From positions 56,165,628 through 56,229,627 of the forward strand of contig JAOANR010000003.1 of assembly GCA_030278955.1 (NCBI GenBank): a DNA stretch of 64,000 nt, written 5' to 3'. The notes under the pieces were generated by a model. That model saw only the letters and a program-made list of their open reading frames with translations. It did no database searches and was not told the DNA's origin. Position numbers and translations under genes: made by a program. Positions 47,222-57,393 of the stretch are shown here, piece by piece. How positions within the stretch are numbered: position 1 is the first letter of the stretch; every line of letters starts with the position of its first letter. Source of the stretch: Hygrophila difformis (lineage: Eukaryota > Streptophyta > Magnoliopsida > Lamiales > Acanthaceae).

Positions 47222-47830
47222 CTTTCCTTCTTTCTTCATCGATGTCTTCATCTCTGTTTGCAGAACAAACAATTAATAAAACAACACATATATAGACATG
47301 GCAAAAACCCGGTAAATAGCGACAATGCATTAGTTGTTTTATCCTTGCCACTTCCCTCTGAAGCACCGATTCTATTCTTGATCGACTTATAAGCTTAAAT
47401 TAATAGACATGGCAAAAACCCGATAAATAGCGAAACAACATCTGCTCATCCTAAAGCGATTATAGCAGCTTCCGCATCTATTAATTTTGGTCCCTTCTCA
47501 ATCGCATCAACCCTTGTTGAACAAAGTTCTCGAGAAGGAAAAATGACGCATCCTTTCTTTATTTGGCTTCTTTATCATTAATTTATTCGTGTTGTTGCTC
47601 AAGAATAATGATTAAATTATATTCATTGTTTCCTGGCACTGCTCATAGTAACACATTATATAGGAGTTTTATTTTAGAGTTGGTCATATCAGTTAGCAAA
47701 ATAGATTTCAAGCTAATTTATAAAGACAATTAGATCAAACACATACCTAAGAAACATTATGCATTACTACAGATCTCCAACTTTAACTTCTCAATTGATC
47801 TCTCAGACAACTGAATGATAAACAATAAAT
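47222..47830. other. Helitron interior without genes
   Basis: AT-rich. AGACATGGCAAAAACCC occurs twice (47294, 47406), each followed by GRTAAATAGCGA. No coding exon recognised. Confidence 0.5.
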
Positions 47831-48438
47831 TCACAATAGATTGATATTCCTCAAGAGCATATTTATATCATCGACTCCCCACTTCTCAAGACATTTTCCC
47901 AGGACTGCAGCATCCAGTATTGACATGTTTTTCTTCTCAAACCATGAGGTGTAGTTGCATGAGCTGCATCTCCAATCAATGCGACATTCTCCCACACATT
48001 TCCATCCAGAGGTTCACCATTGTAGATGGCATTCAAGAAAGACTGTTTTGTTTCACACATCACTTTTGCCAATTCAGGTACCCAAGTTTTCGTCGCTGCT
48101 TCATGCAATTGTTCAATCATATCATCACTCAATTGCATATTTACTGAATTTCCCTGGTTCAAGCACAAAAGGAATCAAATTGAGCATTGGTTAAAACAAT
48201 TATTCGAAAACTCAAATTTGCAAGTTGAAGTATACCTTTAACTGTGGCTCTGGTTGATTAATATACCAAAGCCAATTGATCCTTCTGTTTAACAACTCAT
48301 AAAGCACAGTGTGAGTTCCTTGTCCCAGGTTAAAATATATGCATTTTCGAAGATCCAGGTAAACCTTCTTAAGTGCTAAAATGGTTTCTGAGCCTTTATC
48401 TTCCGAAAAGTCAAGTACTCCTCTCCAGGCACAATAAC
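47831..48438 (-). pseudogene. captured FAD-dependent monooxygenase fragment (two exons)
   Basis: Exon one (48438-48236) reads YCAWRGVLDFSED, KCIYFNLGQGTH and LLNRRINWLWYINQPEP, then a GT donor. Exon two (from 48153, acceptor CCAG|GGA) reads GNSVNMQLSDDMI and WENVALIGDAAHATTPHGL. GDAAH with the following PxG is the FAD ribityl-contact motif of class A flavin monooxygenases. After it, the frame slips by one base (NMSILDAAVLGKCLEKWG in the next frame) and ends at 47831. The N-terminal FAD-binding half (GxGxxG) is absent. The intron is retained, so this was copied as genomic DNA. Same strand as the Helitron genes, between RepHel and the Helitron 3' end: a captured, decayed gene fragment. Confidence 0.8.
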
Positions 48439-48967
48439 CTGAACATCTACATTCATTATTAAGCATTCAAATTAACCAAAATTATTGAGGAAAAATATGA
48501 CAAAAACAATGGTAAAAGAGAAAATGGTGTTAAAAATCATTAATTAATCATCTACTCAAAGCAATCGAAGCACAATAATATACTCCCCATATATGTCTCA
48601 TCAGCTGATATCTATCTTCATTATTAAGCATTCAAAGTAACCAAAATTAATGACCCTTGTAATGAGGAAACAAAACATCAACTGCAATTTGAGGAAAGGT
48701 GTTCGACCTGCTCACTCACTGATTGTTATAGGTTTAGAAGCTCATTTTTTAATTTACAGTTTCATCTCTTCAAATGACACACCCCATGTATCGAACCTAA
48801 ACAATAACAACAGAAAAATGAGAAAAACAATATAATATAATGAACACAAATAAACACACTGAAATTATCTAAACCAAATAAACACAAATTCAAATGAAAA
48901 TTGGCAGTGGAATTAGGGGAAAAAATAAAGTTACCGTAGCTGCATTTGATTTGCCAGACAAATTCAT
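48439..48967. other. spacer between captured fragment and RepHel
   Basis: A near-identical word of about 36 bp (CATTATTAAGCATTCAAATTAACCAAAATT-like) occurs at 48451 and 48619. No exon recognised. Probably contains the RepHel 3' UTR. Confidence 0.45.
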
Positions 48968-50631
48968 TCAAATATTTTGTAAAACTTCTTTGTAGACAAC
49001 ATTCAATGTAATGTTGTTCTCACTTGAACTGTCATTACTTGCTAACAAAAATTTCAGACCTGCACGCCTAAGCACCCTAGATGCAGCAACATATAATTGT
49101 CCATGTGTGAACACAGGATCCTTCAGAAATACACCAACATGTCTAAGAGATTGACCTTGGCTCTTGTTTATAGTCATAGCATAGCAAACAATAATTGGAA
49201 ATTGTCGTCTCTCAAATTTGAATGGTATCCTCTGATCAGATGATGTCACATTCATTCTTGGAATAAGGACTCGCTGTCCACTATTTTCTCCTGTGAGTAC
49301 TTCACCCTCCAAAACATTTTGTCCCAGTTTTGTCAAAACTATTCTTGTCCCATTGCATAGTCCATTGACAGGATCAATATTCCTCATAAGCATAATAGGT
49401 GTTCCTACCTTAAGTATGAGTGAATGTGCAGGCAATCCAGAGCATTCTATAGAATTCAAGAATTCTTGGGTGTGAATTTCACTGAAAGCTAAAGAACCTC
49501 CATCGGATGGGGATGGCTTGTCTGAGCTCAGATAAACCCTGCTCTCTGCTTCATTAAGTGACATCATATAAGAATTAATAAATTCAACAGACTTTATCGT
49601 AGGAGCAAGTATTGCACGTTCCCTGAGATAATTTGAATCTGTCATAAAATCTCCGAATGATGGATAAATAGTAGAGACAATTGACTGTACCGGATCATCC
49701 TTATAATTGATGATAAGGTCAGAAGGAATTTTAACTTCTACCTCACCATCATTGGGACCGCTCAAAACCCCATCTCCAAGGGAACATAACCATCTGGAGA
49801 AAGTATCCAGTTCTGCTTGTTCATCTTTTGTGTTTGCACATCGTAGTCTCATGTTTTCAGTAAGTTTGAGAACTGTGCAATGCCTCCATAATTTTGATGA
49901 ATTTAAGCTTGCATCCACAATACTTTGCCTTGTCCCCTTTCGTACCACAGGTAAGATTTGTCTGAAGTCACCACCAAATACAATTGTCTTACCACCAAAT
50001 GGAAGGTTTGCATTGTTATTGTGTATTGTTCTCATAATATCCCTTAATGTTCTGTCCAGTGCTTCAAAACAATACCTGTGTGTCATTGGAGCTTCATCCC
50101 AAATAATCAAACGTGTTTTTTGAATGAGTACAGCAAGTTCGGACCTTTGGGATATATTACACATGGAATATTCATGTACTTCAATTGGTATTTTGAAGCG
50201 TGAGTGTGCTGTTCTGCCTCCTGGAAGCAACAACGAAGCAATGCCACTTGATGCAACACAAAGAACAATTTCACCTTCTGATCTCAACGCAGATGCCAAA
50301 CCATTCCATACGAAAGTTTTGCCAGTGCCACCATAACCGTACACGAAAAATACACCTCCATTTTCTGATTTTGCTGCTTTTAAGATAGTGTCATGAACAT
50401 GAAGCTGCTCCTTTGTGCACTTATCAAGAAATGTTTGATAGATTCCCCTTTGAGTTCCTCGATCATATGACATTTCATCCATGATAAGAATATTTTCACT
50501 TGAATAAGAAATGTCCCCATTTGGAAAAGGAATATCTGGGAAATCTCTAAGACTTCTGCCAACCCTTTTCAGAGATCTCTCAATTTGGATCAAAATAAGA
50601 TTTTGTACTTCAGCATCAGAGAGTTTCACAT
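48968..50631 (-). CDS. Pif1-like helicase exon of the Helitron RepHel protein
   Basis: The last exon, open for about 554 codons to a stop at 48968, beginning DVKLSDAEVQN after acceptor TTTACAG. Helicase superfamily 1B motifs are complete: Walker A GYGGTGKT, Walker B IIWDEAPM, FGGDFRQILPV, LTENMRL, the NGLCNGTRI region, TINKSQGQS and YVAASRV. It would unwind DNA during Helitron strand transfer. It is the best-preserved part of the Helitron and shows no lesion, in contrast to the upstream exons. It could be mistaken for a host PIF1 gene, but it joins a Helitron Rep exon through a 123-bp intron. Confidence 0.9.
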
Positions 50632-50754
50632 CTGTAAAGAAAAAATAATATATATCAGTTGATTACTCTAGACAAATAGAAGTATAAATTGAGGTATTGT
50701 TTAGGGAAAAAAAAATACAGTTAACAATTGTAACTATAACTAATTTAAACTCAC

Positions 50755-51925
50755 TGTTTTTGTAGACAATATCATCAGACATGTAGTGCCAACATTTAAT
50801 CCACAGATCACCAGGAGATGTTATAGAACACGATCATAGTTGTTGCTGATGCCCAATGACTTGCTTCGTGCATACCATCAATATATTCACGATCATCATC
50901 TAATAGACCCAAAGCATAGCATGCATCTTTATAAGATTTGTACTGTACTCCTCCTATATTCCGCAATTCTTGAAAACTTCTTGGACCTTTAACCACATTA
51001 AGAAGACATCTCAAGTAATAAAGCTCTCCTGAAGAAGAATTAATGTAGTTTAATCTCCCAACTGAGAATCCTCTTTTTCTTGGACACCATTCTCTTGAAT
51101 GATCTTTCCAAACAAATTTTGATGGAAATTCTGCATATGTTAATTCTCTTGCTTCAGGATAAAGAGAATTAGCCTTAAACCATGAGAGAAATTGTGTTTC
51201 CTTTAATCGTGCTTGTTCTAGAACATTTGAAATGTCACGATCTTCGGAGAAAACAACAGGCTGTTCGTTAGGTAAATGAAATGATAGACGCTCTACAGGA
51301 GGATTGCGGTAATGAATATCAAACATAAACAACCTCCATGATGCCTCACAGCCAGAGATATAACGAAAGTCATAGAACATCTGTACCTCATCAGAACGAT
51401 CTGTTGCTGGAGAATTTGAAGTGCTTTCGTAGAATGAACCTGTGACTCGATCATATCCTTTATGAACATACTTAAAAAGATATTTTATTGATCGACTTTG
51501 ATTGCACCACTCCACATTTATATGAGCACCGTACTTCATCAGTAGGTATTTGTTATGTGGGACAACATGTCGATTGTCAAAGAAGAAACCATTTTTTTCA
51601 ACAGATCGACCATTATCCCGACGCCTATAAACAGGATAGCCGTCTTCATCCAGACATGTTGAATCAACAAATCTTTTTGGATAATGTTTGGAACATCTGT
51701 CATCAATCATACATACAGCACCTTTTTTCGCAGATCCGCACGGACCATGAAGCATTAAATTGCAGACTGCTTCGTAATACTGTGTATCACTATCTTTGTC
51801 TGGAATTTCTGCAGAAATAATAGTATCAATACTAAGAGGTGTTGCGCCATGAACTCCTTCGTCTACAAATAATAGGATATGTGCATGTGGTAAGCCTCTT
51901 TTCTAAAATTCAATTGTATACACAA
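50755..51925 (-). pseudogene. Rep (HUH nuclease) exon of RepHel
   Basis: Starts VYTIEF, then TAG, then KRGLPHAHILLF, which holds the HUH-type metal-binding histidines (HAH). About 150 codons on, IKYLFKYVHKGYDR supplies the tyrosine region of the Y2 nuclease. The long frame 51755-50808 is open, then slips by one base before the conserved GDLWIKCWHYMSDDIVYKN end and donor ACA|GTGAG. Apart from the stop and the slip, the catalytic residues look intact. Confidence 0.82.
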
Positions 51926-52196
51926 CTGCATTGTAATTGTAAAAAAAAAAAAAAAAAAAAAACTATGTTAATTTTTTAATATATCATTATTATATAAACT
52001 AGTATTTCCCCCGCCCAATGGGCGGAAATAATGGACCATATGATTAAAATTATCCAATTTAACAAATAAAATTATTCAATTTTATTATGTCTATTACATT
52101 CCCCAACCCCTTAAACTATTTTAATCATTACATGAGTACATCTATACATTGCATAAAAATCGACCAACATACGTCCTTACCAATATTTATATATTA

Positions 52197-52554
52197 CTCC
52201 CTCCGTCCCACTAATTCTGTCTCACTTTCCTTTTTGGTACGTCCCATTACAATTGTCACATTTCCTTTTTAGGAAATAATTAAATATTCAATTACCAAAC
52301 TTAACTCTATCACATCACATCAATAAATAAATATATTAAAATTCCAATCCACTATTATTAATGAATTCAACTCACAACTATAACATCACACATAAATAAA
52401 TCAATAAAAATTCAAATTCATTACAATCACATCACATAAATTACTAATTTACCCTTACTTTAAATACTAATATACCCCTACATTAAATTCAATCATTTCC
52501 ACATAAAAAACCGTGCCCAAAAGAAATGAGACGTTATAAACGGGACGGAGGGAG
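52197..52554. mobile_element. Stowaway-like MITE, 358 bp
   Basis: CTCCCTCCGTCCCACTAATT to CGGGACGGAGGGAG with TA on both sides. Close relative of 8308-8643. Confidence 0.9.
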
Positions 52555-53097
52555 TACAATTTAGTATCTTAAAAAATACTTATACTACAAATAAATAAAA
52601 GTCAAATATAAAAATATTTCTACTCACGACTCTAATGTCATTTATTGATAAAGAAAGTCCGTGAAATTGTATGTACTCGATAATTGATTATTGATATTGA
52701 TTCACCCTAAAACGTTGAATTAGAAATTTCATTAAGATTTAGATATTTCCAAATTCAGTTAGAAAAATATAAGAAATATTTTTCTAAATGAATCCATTGA
52801 CAAATTAAAATAACTATAGTTTCATCAACTTATTGTCGTATTGTAATTTATCTAATTTAGTTAATTTATCTAATACAAATATTTGCTATTCATTAACAAA
52901 TATAATATCAATCTATAAAGTACTTATTAATAATTTACAATATATTATTTAACTATAATTTCAATTAATAGAGTATTGGTTAAGAATAATCACAAATATT
53001 GAAATTATATCCCTTTGCCGACGCTTCGTGCGTCACTTTTCACCAAAAAAAAATATTTAAATTATATTTAGAGAATTAATATAATATCAACCCATAA

Positions 53098-53480
53098 AGT
53101 TTTTGTTACATTATTTGTTTGGTAGTATTCTTTTATCCTATAATAACTAATGAAATTAAATTATCTAACGTGAATTTCGCTCGAATTCGGTTCTCCTATA
53201 TTTGAAAGTGCACTATATTTTTTTTCTTATTTATAATTCTTTCATTTTTGTAGTGAAAAGGAATTAATTTTTTCTATTGTTTATTATTCAACTATAAACC
53301 CAAAAAATTCTTTTATTACATCCTTTAGTTAGTAGTATTCTTTATCTCTAATAATTAATGAGATTAAATTATCTAACGTGAATTTCGCTCGAATTTGGTT
53401 CTCCTATATTTTGAAAGTGTACTATGTTTTTTTTCTTATTTATAATTCCTTCATTTTTAATAGTTAAAAGGAATTGACTT
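53098..53480. repeat. 207-bp-period direct duplication inside the nested Helitron
   Basis: TAATGARATTAAATTATC followed by TAACGTGAATTTCGCTCGAA and GGTTCTCCTATATT occurs at 53149 and again at 53356, with matching upstream sequence (GTAGTATTCTTT). Copies differ at several positions. Confidence 0.75.
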
Positions 53481-53507
53481 TTGCTACTGTTTATTATTCA
53501 ACTTTGA

Positions 53508-53700
53508 CTAATGCTTATACAACATCTATATAAGAAAAAACATAATCAAGTGGGATCTCGTTAGATTCGTCTCATCATGTAGTTTTTAAATATCAAATTT
53601 TTAAAATTTTTTCTTGTACACATTTTGAGTTATTGATGCGTAATTGATTATTAGAAATGTGTATTATATTGGATTGCGTGCAGAAAGTAAATTATGAGGA
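53508..53700. mobile_element. MITE fragment related to 4970-5221
   Basis: CAAGTGGGATCTCGTTAGATTC, then TTTTTAAAATTTTTTCTTGTA and GTGTATTATATTGGATTGCGTG match the interior of 4970-5221. Terminal repeats are missing. Confidence 0.55.
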
Positions 53701-56094
53701 AATAGGTAGGTTACTGTTCATAAGGGGATTTTTGTGAGAGAGAATTGATAGATTACTGTTCATAAGAGTAGGTTACTGTTTATAAGAGATATTGTTTTTA
53801 TATATTATATAGATCTTTCTTAAATTACTATGCAAGAATAATGAATGTTTAAGAAAATTTAACCTGCTTTGACCTTGCCAAAGATTTGTTCGTGCTTAAA
53901 ATCCTGGAGCATGAGATCTAGCTTCATCTTGAATATCCTTGAAAGAATATCAGGCCGATCAGAAGGTATCAGTCCGAACTTTTTAGTGTACCTTGTAATT
54001 TCAGGCCAGGCAGGATTGCATGTGAAAGTAATAAATAAATTGGGATATCCAGTCCATCTGCATATTGCCATTGCATCTTGATAATTCTGAATTAAGTACC
54101 TTGCACCACCAGTAAAGGATGATGGTAGTATAGTTCTCTTCCCACAGTGATTTGGATTACTTTCACCTTGCAACAGTGCATCACTCAGGCCTTTGTACAA
54201 ATCACACCGCAGCTTGCTTTGATTTCTGCGGATATAAAGAAGTCTTCCTGTTTCCACCATTGTATAGGTATCAACTAAAAATTGTTGGAAAAGCCTTCTA
54301 GATAAAAGCAAGAGAGACAATTCTGATTCTCTATCATGAAGCCTGAAGGAAAGAAATTCTCTCAGTGTAATATTTTTTCTCTTCATCAGTTGATTCTCAT
54401 TTCTTGGAATATCATCTCTAAATCCATCCTCGCCATATGGAAAAAGCAAAGGATATTGCAATGGAATATAGGATGGATGTGTCTCATCAACTCGTTGTAA
54501 AAAGCCTGGTCGAGTTTCAACAATTAAATCCCTCTCTTCAATGTTTTCATCCAAATCTCCAACAATTAGAGCCGCAACTTCTGATACAGATGGTGTGTTA
54601 TATGTACGACCATCACGTCCTCTTTTGCCTATAAGTCGGAGTTTGATGTTTCGACTTCCATGAATGTTCAATCTATCTCTGACCATTCTATATGATTTTG
54701 TCAGGACATTATGATCATCGAGCATCTTTCTAATATCCTTAACTATCTCAATGTCAATTTCCTCTGAGCCATTATTTCCCCTACGATAGAGGAAAAATAA
54801 AAAGAAGAAGAAAAAAGAAACATAATTAAATTAAGTTTTACTTCAAAATAAAACACACAATTTAATTTCATTAAAGAATAATTATACATATAGAAGAAAA
54901 AAAATTTAATGAAGAAGACCAACCTCAAGATATTCATCCTATTTTGATCCTCATTCTCAGTGTTGTATATATACAGTTGACCAAATGTAGCACGGGATCC
55001 TTCAGCTGGTAGTAAACTACCAATTGAATGGTAGTTTTGACCACTCAAACGAAACATAGGCGGAGAAGAGCCAGAATTTATGGTGTGGTCAATTTTTCCT
55101 CCCATTGATGTAAAATTAAACATACAATTGTAAGCTCGTATGTGTTTCAAGAAATTTTTGCTCCTTCCAGTGTCTTGAAAATATAATTCAGATAATAGCT
55201 GTGGAGGATTTGGTAACTTTGGTAGAACTGTTTTGCCATTTAAGCAGCATACATGATACTTTGGTCTTTTAGGTTTAAAGTGTTTGTTAACTCTTTCATC
55301 ATACCAAAAAAGTGCATCGCAATGCTCACATTGATGGGTAGGATCACCAACATCATAATAATCTGTTTTATGAAAAACATAATTGAATTCATTATATGCG
55401 TACCAAAACAATAAAGATAACACTCTAATTGAAATAGATATTAAAAAAATGAAAAAAAGATAACATGCAGATTTGATACTAACCTGTAGAGGAATTGGAT
55501 GTAGCAGAGTTTGTTTCAGATATGTTTAATTGCGGATTCACATAACAATGATTTTCTGCAAAGAATTCAATATCAACTTGAAAGCAATAGAATTGTACAT
55601 TAAAATAAAATTGCATTTGGAGTATCTTCTAAAATATTAATTGAACTTGAATACATACGAAAACAAACAATCCTTGGATAAATTTATGTATGGGGCAACA
55701 CATAAATTTTATTTAAATGAACAATAAATCATAATAAAATAATTATCATTAAGTTTGTTACTAAAATAGATGCATTTGAAATACTTAAATAAGAAAATTC
55801 TAACCTCCTTTATGCCCATTCTGTTGTGACGAAGTAGGTTCGGCTCTTGATGTTTGCAAGGATGGATACAAACCGAAATTGTTGTGCACTATAATTTACA
55901 ATCAAATTACTTATAATGTCTATTATAATATAATGAACCATAACATAATGCTATTCGAATAAAATTGTATAAAGTACGATTCATATCTATAAGGAGTTGA
56001 AGTGTATAAGAAGTTAGAACAATATATACCACAATTTTTAATTTCAATAGTGCATCCTTAAATTTAGCATGTAAGATTTAGTCCCATCAATTAA

Positions 56095-56552
56095 GGTCCA
56101 TTTGGTTGGAGGGATCTTAGATTGTATGTGGGAATGTGATTGTTGTGAATGTGAGATCACTGGGTATATGAGATTGCTGTGAATCTTATTTTTTCATATT
56201 TTAAGATTATTGTGTTTGGGTAGATTGAGAATCTTAGATTTTTAGTTCTAATTAATTTACAATAATGCCCTTAAATTTTAATTGAGCATATTTTAAAAAT
56301 ATGTCATTTTGTTATACAATATAAAATATTTTAACATATTTATTTTTTTTATTATAGAAATTTTTTTATAATAATTTATTGTATAATAATAATAATTTAA
56401 TTTAATGTCTCTAAATATTATTATTTTTATTTTATATGTCATATTCCCCCACTAAAACATGCCCGAACCAAACATGGCATCTTTCATTCCATAGCCAGAT
56501 TCCCGATGAGATTCGCGGTGGGAATCTTGGATTCCCCAAACCAAACATCTCG
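56095..56552. mobile_element. Tourist-like MITE, 458 bp
   Basis: Left GGTCCATTTGGTTGGAGGG and right (reversed) CGAGATGTTTGGTTTGGGG share TTTGGTTKGG, with TAA on each side (56092-56094, 56553-56555). The ends contain GGGAATCTTAGATT-like inverted words, and the centre is AT-rich. It sits directly before the captured carboxypeptidase exon. Confidence 0.7.
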
Positions 56553-56579
56553 TAATTGTGTATATAAATCTTATTGCAG

Positions 56580-56632
56580 GACCAGGTTGCTCTTTTCTTG
56601 GCTATGGATCAATGCAAAAACTCGGACTTGGC
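56580..56632 (+). pseudogene. captured serine-carboxypeptidase-like exon fragment
   Basis: After an acceptor (TTATTGCAG) the plus strand reads GPGCSFLGYGSMQKLG, matching the GGPGCSSLGYGA.xELG block of plant SCPL proteins (oxyanion-hole region). An intron just before GPGCS is usual in this family. The match stops after about 17 codons and runs into unrelated sequence with stops. Opposite strand to the Helitron genes that flank it. Confidence 0.6.
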
Positions 56633-56907
56633 CAACTATGTCTTCAATACTTATAAAATATGAGGAAGCCTCATACTGTTTCAGCAGGTAAATTTTGGCA
56701 AAGCCCAAAATATGATATAAATGCGTTCACTCAAAGAAGTTCCGACGCCGAGTCCTTTTTACCTGGTGATTAAAATCGTCTTCAAATGTCAACTCCTTAG
56801 GCTAGAACCCTAATTTACTGATCCAGGCCCTTGAAACCCGATCTTCGATTGCTAGTAGCTTCACGATTCAACACACTCTCTTCATCAGTAGTCTCCTGTG
56901 GGTCAAG

Positions 56908-56939
56908 ATGGAATGCGTCGTTCAGGGAATTATAGAGAC
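56908..56939 (+). pseudogene. MED18: captured first exon of Mediator subunit 18
   Basis: ATG followed by codons for MECVVQGIIE and two bases of the next codon, then a donor AC|GTAGGT. This decapeptide is, to my knowledge, the conserved start of plant MED18, a head-module subunit of the Mediator complex. No downstream MED18 exon is found in the next kilobase, where Helitron RPA exons begin on the other strand. The upstream 150 bp (GAACCCTAATTTACTG and so on) look like a plant 5' UTR/promoter. Most likely a gene 5' end captured by the Helitron. The match is short. Confidence 0.6.
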
Positions 56940-57141
56940 GTAGGTGCATTTCAGCCACCCTGTATTTATTAATTTATTGATTTGCCAAAGCCTGCTAAAA
57001 TTACTCATATGTTATTTGCTAACAAACGTAATGAGAGTTTCTTTTATTTAGGAAAATAATAACCATAGCAGCAAGGAGTTAGCTTGAGCCGATATTATAA
57101 GAGTTTGAGGCAATTGTATAACCATTTTCAACTATTATCTG

Positions 57142-57148
<7 letters not shown>

Positions 57149-57179
<31 letters not shown>
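57149..57179. repeat. poly-T run, about 31 bp
   Basis: An uninterrupted T homopolymer between the MED18 fragment and the RPA gene. Possibly the A-tail of an undetected minus-strand retro-insertion, or simple slippage. Confidence 0.8.
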
Positions 57180-57183
<4 letters not shown>

Positions 57184-57393
57184 GTCCCATCCTTCTTCAA
57201 TATCATGATTGGGTCCGTTGGTATGTATTTGCAATAAAGAGAAGTTAAATAAGATAAGGGCATTTTTCATAGAAAGCAGCAGTTTTCAAATTCAACAAAA
57301 ACTACATGTGGGTCTCTGACGAAGAAATTAAATTTCTGAAATAACAAAAAAAAAAAAAAAAAATTAAAAAGCATTATTCTTATTAAATCTATC

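Larger units (their letters stand above)
51999..53813 (-). mobile_element. non-coding Helitron nested in a RepHel intron, 1815 bp
   Basis: On the minus strand it starts TCTATATAATATATAAA after an A and ends with hairpin CCGCCCATTGGGCGG, then GGGAAATACTAG, followed by T. This is an exact A|T insertion with the TC and CTAG ends of Helitrons and no target duplication. It lies within intron 51926-53863, which without it would be 123 bp. It encodes no Rep or helicase and contains a Stowaway MITE (52197-52554) and MITE debris. Its 3' hairpin resembles that of the host Helitron (CCGC-ATT-GCGG type), so the larger family could have mobilised it. Confidence 0.88.
48968..55888 (-). pseudogene. Helitron RepHel gene, six recognised exons, two lesions
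   Basis: Exons on the minus strand: 55888-55805, 55555-55484, 55362-54924, 54780-53864, 51925-50755, 50631-48968, all with GT-AG borders and compatible phases. Further 5' exons may exist. Order: low-complexity N terminus (TSRAEPTSSQQN), zinc-finger-like CEHC...CC, Helitron-like N domain (GGARYLIQNYQDAM, FITFTCNPAWPEI), Rep domain, Pif1 helicase. Lesions: an in-frame TAG at 51903-51905 where EFQKRG is usual, and a frame slip near 50830 before DLWIKCWHYMSDD. A 1.8-kb Helitron occupies the fourth intron seen here. The intact protein would nick, transfer and unwind Helitron DNA. Confidence 0.85.

Noticed and set aside
47920..48241. Plus-strand frames opposite the FAD monooxygenase fragment
   Set aside because: Shadows of the minus-strand exons, which carry the recognisable motifs.
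48968..50631. Host PIF1 DNA helicase gene
   Set aside because: It splices in phase to a Helitron Rep exon and lies within a Helitron boundary, so it belongs to RepHel.
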